Of a DNA stretch of 60,657 nucleotides, positions 51,626-60,657 are shown one piece after another. The stretch is from Chloromonas sp. AAM2. Taxonomy: Eukaryota; Chlorophyta; Chlorophyceae; Chlamydomonadales; Chlamydomonadaceae. The notes beneath the pieces were generated by a model. That model was given only the letters and a program-made list of their open reading frames with translations, ran no database searches and had not been told where the DNA came from. Location of the stretch: the NCBI GenBank assembly GCA_004335635.1, contig QAXH01006314.1, forward strand, positions 1 through 60,657, given 5' to 3'. Numbering within the stretch: the stretch's first letter is position 1; every line of letters starts with the position of its first letter. Made by a program: the position numbers and the translations under genes.

Positions 51626-53050
51626 ATGCAGTCTTCGGAGGCTTACAAGGCCAATGTTCAACAGGCGGCGAGGGCGGCAAGAGCCATTGTTGTCCACGAC
51701 CCTGGTGCTCTCCGGAGCCTGCATAATTTTCCCGATGACCTCGCTTCCGTCCTTCCACCAGCAGCTGCCCAGGAGTGGAATTTACAGTTTAAGTCGCTCG
51801 TATACCACCGTTACGCTGAGACACAAGACAACCTATGGCGCCTGAAGGTAGGATCTGATGAGAATTTGAACCCCGGCTGTTCAAACTCAGCATGCTGCTT
51901 TGGATGGCCGACGCACTGCATTAGCGACTAAAGTGAAAGACAGTTAGACAACACTACAAGAACACTGGTTCTGTGCCAAGTGTTTGTCGCACTCTGACCT
52001 TCGCTGTGTTGAATTAGTCGCCAAGCTCGCTCTGCAGCCCATAGCTGGCCTGAGCAGATCCTGAACGCAACAGGAAGCTTGACGTCAGATGGCAACTGGG
52101 ACAACTCCAGACGTTAGACGTCCACGGGCCACGCATTACGCCCTTGCTGGATTTTGCGTTGAATGTTGTTCAGGAGCGCATGGATCTGGACTGCGAGACA
52201 CGCGTCGGCGCTCAGAAGCTGCAGGCGCAGCAAGCGCAGGTAGCAGCTCAGCAGGCCTTGGCGCACCTTCCGTTCGCAGAACAGCAGAGCAGGATGGTGG
52301 TCTTCACAACTCAGCAGGTCGCCCAACTTCAGACAACGATTGCTGCCATCAAAGCACAGGCACATGCTCAGATGGCCCGAGATCAACAGTCCTTCCTGAG
52401 AGCTCTGCACAAGAAGTGAGTGTGCAGATGCAGGGTGCACACTGAACTCACCTGCCTGGACGCAGCACGCTCTTCGCAAAATTTCAGAAAACCAGGCTGG
52501 TGTGTGTGCGTTCACACTGTCATGGTTACTGGCTCAAAACAATTGCTGCCGCAGGTATCAAGACTACTTGTGGTGGCTGAACCTGCACACACTAAAGCGC
52601 GCTGGCTGCCTGGACGCAGCCACTGTTCCTCCTTCACAAGGGCTCCCAAGCATTGTAGAGAGCACCATCCATGGTTCACTTAGCATGCCAACGCTGCCGA
52701 AGCCGCCTCATGGCATCGAACAAATCGCCCCTGCGGCGCCCTTCACGAGCTTGCAGCAAGACGGTCCAGGTCTGAAGCAGATGCAGCTTCCAACCTGCCA
52801 GGCATCCTTGTGTGGTACGCGGTATGCCAGCCCAGAGGTGCCAGCGGCAGCTCCACCTGCAGCTCCGCAATCTTTGCTGGACTTGATGCCTTCAGCTGAT
52901 CATTGGCAGCCAACACAGTGGCAGACAACAGAGCCGCCTCCTACCATGGCAAGCCCCAGGACTGTGCTTACGCAGAGACAGTCCGACGTTGCAATGGACG
53001 AGCAACAGATCATGCGGATGATGATGTCAGTGTGCTCGGGGCTTGTGTGA
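51626..53050 (+). CDS. unrecognised protein, about 351 aa, helical with Pro/Gln-rich C-terminus
   Basis: Three exons fit one frame: 51626-51847, 52078-52415 and 52555-53050 (TGA stop). The second acceptor is an AAG, which is uncommon; the alternative is 52111 with CCAG. The N-terminus has YKANVQQAARAARAIVVHD and DDLASVLPPAAAQEWNLQF. The middle part has LDVRWQLGQLQTLDVHGP and a long Gln/Ala coiled coil (KLQAQQAQVAAQQALAH). The third exon starts YQDYLWWLNLHTLKRAGCLD and turns into a Pro/Gln/Met-rich tail. An earlier in-frame ATG at 51470 would add 52 residues. The middle segment is faintly COMM-domain-like, but I would not name it. Further 3' exons are possible. Confidence 0.6.
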
Positions 53051-54316
53051 CAGAGCCAGCTGAATCAATGGTTTTGCCTCTGTCCAGAGTTTGCCACTTT
53101 CCCGGTAATCGTTGCAATTGCTCCAGACTTCACGTCTCTGGCATTCTTTTTCTGGCACAACCTAGATGCTGCTTCACGCAGCCTGTTGGCTGTGCAAGCC
53201 AATGGGTGTTTGCGGAGTACAGGCAACCCTATAAGCATGTGAGCCACAATGAAGACTGACTGGAATTTCAAGCCATGATGCTGACGGGCTCTGGGGAAGC
53301 TCTGGCGTTGGCTTGCCTTTGGGAGCAAAACCAGAGGGTTGCCTGTTTGTGGATCAAGACAGTTGGTCCTTTGAGGGTTTCTTTGTTTTTGCAGGACTAC
53401 GCCTTGTTGCCTTTGTGCTTGTTTCCATTCAAGTTTATTGTTGCAATAATCATGCCAAATTCACTAGATGCTGCTCTAGATGCACAAGTCACGCTCGTTG
53501 GTGGAGCTGGTATGTATGAGTAGCTTTGGGTGTGATTTGGTGTGCATGACCACCAGGGTATTCTGCGAATGGAACTGAGACCACACATTGAAACTACGGT
53601 GGTTTCCAAGGAGGTCGCAACTTAGAAACGTAACTTGCAATAGTTTTTTGTCTGTGCCTATTTTGGTCTTTGTACTCCTTGAATGGCACAAACTTGGTTC
53701 CTTTGCGTGATTCTACCCTTAGACAATCTATTTTCTACGATATGGCACATCCCTATCAATCAGGAATACCCACGTACTTATAGATTTGGAGATTGATACG
53801 TGTGTATGGTATGCCAGGAATTACGAGCAGTCAGTTGCCCAAACCTTCAAGTGAAAACTATTGCCTTTTCAAGCCATAGACTTTTTGTAAGACAGCTGCT
53901 TAATTGCAAGACGGATGTCGTTCAAAAGTCGTCCTTATGACCACCAGCAGAAGATAAAAAGACATGAAAAATGAATATCAGGGCATGTTTCCGTGACCAG
54001 AGAGTAGCTCCACCCAAGGAACGTTGCAGCAAAAATGCCAAATGGCAAGGCAGAAAATCAAGCGCTTGTCCTTGTCAGTCATCGTGCTTCAAAGGGTTGT
54101 CGGTCGCCGAGGGCGAGTCTGGGTGTGAATTCAACAAAGGTTGCTGCTCATCTCTGACAGCCCGTCCCTGCAGCAAACACGCATGGGCACCTACCACCGA
54201 TAGAAAGTGATGCAGTTGTAAGCACAATAACACATAGAATGCAGGGCCAAACTTGCCACAGGCTGATTTAGACACGCACGTACTATGACGAATGCACCAT
54301 AATTGCATACATCTCC
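53051..54316. other. convergent intergenic region, no gene seen
   Basis: AT-richer than the genes around it. It lies between the stop of the 51626 gene and the distal LAZ1 stop. Short open frames at 53275-53523 and 53971-54210 have no splice partners or motifs. Confidence 0.5.
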
Positions 54317-57300
54317 TCAACAATCCAGCGGGCTCACCCGAGTGAAGCTGTTTGGACGCTCGCTACTGTTGCCTCGCGCGCTGGACGACCCACCCCACCA
54401 TAAACCGAGCCCGCTGCTCTTGGCGTGAGCCGAGTGTGGTCTATCCTGGGGTTGCTTGGTCCCTGTCGCCAGTTCCTCAACTATGCTGCTGCGGCTGTTT
54501 GATCGATGCATGCGGGCAGGCCGCCCACCCGATTCACTTCCCATCCATACTGAAAGTGCCGGAGGATCCGATGGCCGCCGCTGGTGAAGAGTTGTGACAT
54601 CTGTGCACCAGATTGGGCAAAGTCTGTTGGGTTGGCCAAAGTCGCTTGACATTGCAGGCCATGCAAGATGTTTGCACATAACTAAGCATTTTGCAATCGT
54701 ATGGTTGCATTAACTTGGTGAGTGAGCAGGCACCAAGTGCAATGCTGCTTGAGAATCCGATGATATCACCGTCACTGCCTCTACCCGTGCGGCCTTACCA
54801 TACCTACTACATAACACATTGCTTGTGCTGAACACAGTAGAACACAGCAAAGTCTCGCACTCAGTGGCCAGACACACCAGGTGCAGAGGAAGACGCTGGC
54901 GTATCTGACAGCAGTGGCCGCCTGACGTTTGTGTTGGCAGAGCGGGACTGAGCTCCACCGCTGCTGCCTGCTGCCTGGGAGGGTGGTGGTAGCAGAGGCC
55001 GCCGATCAACTTCGAATTCGGTCAAGGGCTGCAATTGTCCCTCCTCCAAGCGGTTGCCTTCTTCGTGCTCATCATCTGATGGGCCACGTGCCCAATTGCT
55101 GCCTGATGCTCTGCAGGTCAGAAATCAGCCACAAGAGGAAAAACAACATTTGCGATGCATGAGCCAATGTGATGAGCTTTCTTTGTCTGACAGTGCAATC
55201 AGCGTGTGGCAGTGTGTAAACAGGCCTGCTTCCAACGGGCGTGTTTAGTGGACCATGTATTGCTTAATCCACCTACTGCCCAGTAAGAGCCATGTCATAA
55301 GAACCATGTTGGCTGGTCACAATGCACTGCATTGTCACACAATGGGACATGCAACGTGCACAGGCTATGATTGCGTCCCAGATAAATCAAACTCAAGGAC
55401 GTAACTGAGGACTCTGCCGTTGGTCTGGAACCCCAGCACACTTACTGTTTACTGGCATCCCCCGAGGAAAAAGGTGAGAGTGTGAGGTGTGCCGCTGCCT
55501 TGAGGCCCTTGCCTACTGACTTAACCGCCTTTTTGGGAGCGGTTAGGACTGCCTGCATGAGGGACAACAGGAAAGGGGCGGGTAGATGCACGGACAGGTT
55601 GCTAACCGGTAAGGGCCACATCCTGGCTCAAGCTGTGCGGAACACCGAGCAGGAGATGGGAGCGAATCACGTGGCAATGAAAGGAGCGGCAGGGCAACGT
55701 CTAGAGGACTGGCGAACACCCTGCAGATGTCCAATCTCTGGGTGAGGACTGCCGGGGCCAGCCTGCAGCCTGGCACTGGGAGATGCCATGCTGAAACGAT
55801 AAGGGACTGTTGGTGTTTGATGCTGCCGCTGGTTAGTGCTGTTGCTTGATGCTGCCACCGGTGACCAGGCCAATGACTAATTCTAACAAGTCGAAGCCTA
55901 ATCCTGCTATTGTTTTCTGTATGGATAACGCCAATAGCATTGCAGGCACTGTCATGCCATCACGTGTGTAGTCTGTGCACATGCCAGACATGCACCTGCC
56001 GCACCTGTGTGGTTGATGTCACTGCACCGGCAGCCACGCCCACATGAGACTCCACAACCTGTGGCACAGCAAGCCATGCATGTGGTTGCGCCATCCATGT
56101 GGTTGCGCCAATCATGCAATTTGCACACTGCCCCTTTGAACTTGGTCTGCAGGCATACGTGATCCTGAAAAGGACACCAGTCCTTGGCTATGCAGTTCAA
56201 GTTACAGCATTGTGCGGATATCTTGATCAAACGGCAACCGGTTATCATAGGTACACCAAGGTTTGACGTGGAGGTTCGGGATACAGCCTTGGGGCGTCAA
56301 AGCACGGCCTTTGTGGCTCATGCGACCCTGTACATCCGCGTACGGCATGTGGGTTGCACGCAGCCCGATCTTTGTCTATGCAGCGCTGCAGTCATACATG
56401 ATCTTGCAAGCAGTGACTACAGGGCCAAAATTGTCTCGACATGAAACCTCGAGATGCAGCATTACTTTAATCGTAGCCATCCACCTACCAGTCCCAAGTC
56501 CTGCACAACGTCTCTCAAGTCAAACATGTGCTTGACATTGTAGATGAACCCCTTGGTTTGCCCCACGCCCATATAGTCCTGCACATGATCGAGATGGGCG
56601 ATGCGGGTGGCTTTGCAGCGTACAAGTGTCACAGCAAAGGATCAGTAGACAAGACTGTTTTCCGGCTCTTGTCAGGTTTCAAGTCCATAAAGCATGCAGG
56701 TCAGTTTGTATATGTCTGATAGGTCACTGTAGTTTGTGTATGTCTGATAGGTTGATACAGTTCGTGTATGTCTATCTAAGTTCGTCATTTGTCGCCTTGG
56801 CTGTGGTAGCAGGCACCATAGCATCTGTCATGCATGCCCACTGACCATTACACCATCTCGTGACCATGCTGCAGCTGCATGTTAGTGCAGCATCATCGTC
56901 TGCGCGTCTTTTCCACAGCACTCCGTCTGCTGGGGCTCCAAGCCAAGTGCTGTTGTATTGCTGAATGCACTGCTTGTTCTGCCTCGGGCAAACACCCACC
57001 ATGACACCCACTATCTCAAGGGCAGGCTTTGCTAGTGCCTGGTATCCTCTCTCGGTCTCCCACCTTTGGCGGGAAGGCGTATGCATGCGCCAGGGCTGCA
57101 ATAAACATTTCCACGCACACGAGAAAGTCCTGTATGCCGGAGGCCACCCCCAGCTGATCGTAGGTTGACCAGGACTGGTCAGTGATCAGCCCGCTGGACA
57201 CCAGCACAGCCAGCACAGTACCCTGCGCAGGCCACACAAGAGGCCAGGCCTTGCTTGCAAACAGGTCGCGTGATGCACCTCTAACGGAAGACCGCAGCTT

Positions 57301-60300
57301 ACATTAATGTGCGCAGGTGCAACACTGTAGTAGCTGTTAGATACAATCGGAAAATAGCGCAGTCCGACTTTAGTGGGCATATCGCCTGTGCTGCCCAACC
57401 ACTAGCCATGCAAAGAGGACACATTGCCATCACACCTTTCCTGCGTCACCCAATGCACGAACTTCTTGACAAATTCTTCCTTAGTTGGGTCGAGTATTGC
57501 TCTGTGCTCATCTGCATAACACTCGATCTCATCCTTACCTGTGCATGTGCACTTTGCAAAGCAATTCTCAATGTGACATGCATGCATGCGTGACCCAGCA
57601 CCACAAGTGCGCTGCCGCTGCCACTGTTGCTGCTTACTGCTGAGTATGCCATGATGTGATGTGCCGTGTCAGTTGCTTCTAGCCCTGGCGAATGCAGGGC
57701 ACAGGGCACCACTACATCCTGTTAGGCGGCAGATCCCACCTGCCAGAATGTGAGAAACACGACTGCCTTGATGCACACAAACTTGCTCAAAGGCCGGATG
57801 GGTGCCAGCTCCTTGTGGCACGCCCAGTACATCTGGGCCAGGCAGTACAGGGCCCATAACTGCAGTGCAACGCATGACATCAGCATATGCTCTTCAGTGG
57901 TAAGTGTTAACAGTGTCGTGATCATCAGAGGTGACACGGTCCCGCACGTGGATCAAATCTTAGGACCAAACTGGTGTTTGTGCAGTCAGGGTCATGAGCG
58001 CTGCCTGGGCGTGGCAGCCTTTCAGTTCGAAGCCATCCACAAGCACACATCCCCTGGCATTTTAATTTGCCCAGACACTCTATGCCTTTGTGGGCTCTCA
58101 TAATCATTTCGCCTGTTGCTTGACTCAAGCCACTAGGATCAACTTGTGTTATTTCTTCCCTTGAACTGATGTTTGCCCAATGCCTGCAGGTGTGCCATAC
58201 AGGGTGGGCTTCTAGTGTGCCTTTGCTTACAAACATCACACAACACGTTGCAATCATCACCTGTGAGAAGTTGGTGACTGCCACCAGGTACACGTAACTC
58301 TTGGTGAAGTCGATGTGCCCCTGGCCGTACTTATCAAATATGTCCGTGAACAGGCCGATGGATGTGGTCAGGGGCCGCAGTATGACGTAGTTCATCACAC
58401 CCTGTGGACAGCAGGCAGACAGGAGGCAGATAGCAGGCAGCGGCTGACAGGCCAGATCGACCAGCCAAAGCACGCATGCATGCATGCATGGGCCGTATGT
58501 GTGAGTGTCATGTGCTGGAAACTAAAGGGAGGAAAGGACACGTCAAATGACACAATCGCGACTTATCCATCTGCATGCTACAGCCCTCTCTTGTCAGGTT
58601 CCGCTGGGATGATGCTGTTGTGTGCGCGCATTAAATCTGTGCGCGCATTAAATCTGTGCGCGCATTAAATCTGAAGCAGAAACCAACGTGTTTGCTAGAC
58701 CGTGGTGTGATGCCCCGTGTCAGACAAAACAAGACAAGGTGAGGCCAGGCAGGATGCCTCACCTTTTTCGTTTCCAAGAGGAACTTGTGCCCCATGGTCC
58801 TGCGCACACCACACTGGTTACACTCAAGGTGAAGCCCAATGAGAAAAGTGTGCCGAGACACTACTGCCGCACATGTGCACTGTGATTCTCAGGTCCTTAA
58901 CACAGCTGTTGGACTGAGGTCCTTTGATAATGTCGGTACATGATTTCTTTCCTGTTTCCAATTCACAATAACTGAATTCAATTCACAATAACAGCAGACC
59001 TTGCTGAGGTTTGGGCAGGCATGTACGCGAATCATGCATTGCTGCGGCCAGGTACCAGGTGACTTGCATGAACAAGAGAACGCTCTGGCATGACACTCGC
59101 ATGACAAGATCCGAGCATGGCTGATTCAGGCATGGCGTCATAGCCAGGGGTTGCTTGAAGAACCAAGAGCTGTCGACGACTTTGGCATTCGATTGCAACG
59201 TAGAATGGCAATGTTTCCCTCGCACGTGTCCCGCACACCAGGGGGCCAAGCAGTAGCTGAAGGGGAAGAAGTGCTGCATGGGCGGCTTGCGAGCAAGATA
59301 CAACTCCACATCCCCTTGCTCGTCCTCCAGATATCTGTGAGGAAGACAGCAGGGGGCAGCATGAAGTATGGCAAGACAGCGCAACAATCAAGCGGAATGG
59401 TGTGGAGAGGAAGTGTGAGTGGCATGGAGGGACTGCACCTGACCAACTGCCTGCCTCTGTTCTCCCATCTTTGCACTCATATCGTGCATATGCGCAGACA
59501 AGCGACTGCAGGCCAAGCTGATTCAGCATGGCAGGCTGGTGGGAGGGAAAATCATTAACACAGTGGTGAGAGGAAGGTACGAGCAGCCACATGCCTCCAC
59601 TGTTTGACCTTGAGCTTGAGGTTGCCCCTTGCATCCATCGCCCCATTCCCCCTCCTCAGACACTCAACCGGCCCGCTGCCTTTGCCCCTTCCCAAGTTTC
59701 AAACTCCTCTCAATCTGCCACTGACTCACGCCATGAGGTATGCAAAGAAGTTCCAGATCACGTATGCCTGCAAAAGACAGACAGACAAGCATGCAGAGCG
59801 CATGTCACATGCTGCTGTTTCATGTGTGACAGCGACCCAAGGCCTGTAACTCAACCGCCGTTGACTGCAGCCACATTGCCAGCTGCGGTTGGCCTGCCTC
59901 CCTAGCTGGATGATCACTGCATCACACGCATGTGCTGCTGGCCTGACACCCGTTTGCCCTATGCATGCAACCCCATGCAAGCCCATGCACCTCCGTGTAC
60001 CTCCATGCCCACCCATGCACCTCCATGCACCCACCTCATAACATTCCCGTACAGGATCCAAGTATTCACGTGCACTCCTGAAAGCACAGGCACCACACAT
60101 GCTAATGCGTTCGCCACGCATTGCAGGTACTGATCGGCCAGCAGTGAATAAACGGACGTCTGCCCTTTTGCCTTGTGGTCAACACCTTCCCGAAACCACT
60201 TGAAGCCATTAATCAAGGCTGTTGGCGAGGCAATGACCGTGTGAAGCCCGGTTTTCCAAATGCTGAAATTGCACTGTATATTTGCTACTGGTACAAAAAG

Positions 60301-60451
60301 GAGCCTCCCGCTCACGGCTGTGGGGATTCCCTGCTTACCTGAACCGCAACGCAAACCATGCATCAACTGCGTAGATGGGAACCATCCAAAGAATTCGAAT
60401 CACATGACGCTGCAACCGAGGGCGGGTGTAGTACTCTATATGCATGGCAAC
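54317..60451 (-). CDS. LAZ1 / TMEM184 (Ost-alpha family) membrane protein, N-terminus beyond window
   Basis: Seven-helix membrane protein family (PF03619) that includes plant LAZ1, linked to vacuole membrane and cell death, and animal TMEM184. Twelve exons: 60451-60339, 60077-60035, 59767-59730, 59334-59239, 58799-58763, 58401-58261, 57859-57740, 57222-57064, 56578-56489, 55552-55446, 55110-54878 and 54600-54317, 486 residues in the window. Signatures in order: [132 protein letters not shown] and FPPKDYMGVGQ. The C-terminal tail is Ser/Arg-rich. Retaining the last intron gives a shorter form ending at 54861. At least one 5' exon lies beyond 60657. Confidence 0.92.
58621..58671. repeat. 17-base tandem repeat, three perfect copies
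   Basis: The unit TGTGCGCGCATTAAATC is present three times head to tail in a LAZ1 intron (58402-58762). GCGCGC followed by an AT-rich half is unusual for this region. Confidence 0.95.
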
Positions 60452-60526
60452 CTGCATGTGATGGCGTTGGCATCATGAGAGGCTATAATGATCCTATTGT
60501 GCCTGGATGAATGCGCTAAGCAAGCA

Positions 60527-60657
60527 GCATGGGCTAAGCAGCATGCGTATGGGCATCATGCAGCATGGGCTAAGCGTCATGCGTATGGGCATCATGCAGC
60601 ATGGGCTAAGCGGCATGCATATGGGCATCATGCAGCATGGGCTAAGCGGCATGCGTA
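60527..60657. repeat. 36-base minisatellite, at least 3.6 copies, running off the window
   Basis: Units start at 60527, 60563, 60599 and 60635, each beginning GCATGGGCTAAGC and containing GCATGCGTATGGGCATCATG with one or two substitutions. It lies upstream of the first LAZ1 exon seen, so it is probably intronic. Confidence 0.95.

Noticed and set aside
59032..59646. Minus-strand open frame of 204 codons as a separate gene
   Set aside because: It overlaps LAZ1 exon 59239-59334 in the wrong frame; the correct frame gives the conserved [12 protein letters not shown] segment.
60160..60260. Extra LAZ1 exon encoding a [18 protein letters not shown] segment
   Set aside because: The exon ending at 60339 (phase 2) joins directly to 60077 and gives [18 protein letters not shown], which fits the family length exactly, so this stretch is intronic.

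Overview
This window looks like nuclear DNA from a chlorophyte green alga, most likely trebouxiophyte-like. The genes are packed with short introns (one has 46). Coding exons use no strong codon bias, several genes have TGTAA polyadenylation signals of the chlorophyte type shortly after the stop, and the proteins have plant and algal relatives (plant-type tandem D-Ala-D-Ala ligase, LAZ1/TMEM184, plant-like peroxisomal carrier, bS21 organellar ribosomal protein). I had no database, so the species is not claimed. All exon models were built by hand by requiring GT(GC)-AG junctions and an unbroken frame.

Layout. 449-2061 (+): 3' part of an unrecognised low-complexity gene carrying an internal intron-plus-exon duplication. 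2978-4463 (-): nascent polypeptide-associated complex alpha subunit. 4779-26280 (+): a 47-exon, 2073-residue gene that starts with a plastid-type transit peptide, has four SAP-like modules, then both halves of a plant-type tandem D-Ala-D-Ala ligase and an acidic tail. 28112-30711 (-): peroxisomal-type mitochondrial carrier family protein. 31492-39103 (+): Elongator subunit ELP3. 39472-43960: remains of a Ty3/gypsy-like retroelement on the minus strand, holding the C-terminal half of a cytosine-5 DNA methyltransferase, an integrase and a PHD finger. It sits between two direct copies (38899-39471 and 43961-44527) of the ELP3 last exon plus 3' flank. 46416-46790 (-): bS21-type ribosomal protein. 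47094-50919 (+): TTC4/Cns1-type Hsp90 co-chaperone. 51626-53050 (+): unrecognised three-exon gene. 54317-60451 (-): LAZ1/TMEM184 (Ost-alpha family) membrane protein, whose first exon or exons lie outside the window.

Two gene pairs are head to head across short spacers (NAC-alpha with the SAP-ligase gene, 315 bp; bS21 with TTC4, about 300 bp), so each spacer probably works as a bidirectional promoter. There is no operon-like organisation. Several genes touch protein synthesis and folding (NAC-alpha, ELP3 for tRNA wobble modification, bS21, TTC4), but nothing shows that this grouping is functional.

The most unusual items are the SAP-plus-tandem-ligase fusion, whose ligase motifs are partly lost, and the methyltransferase-integrase-PHD retroelement lying inside a duplicated ELP3 3' end. 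An assembly gap at 39882-39929 means the second arrangement needs read-level confirmation.
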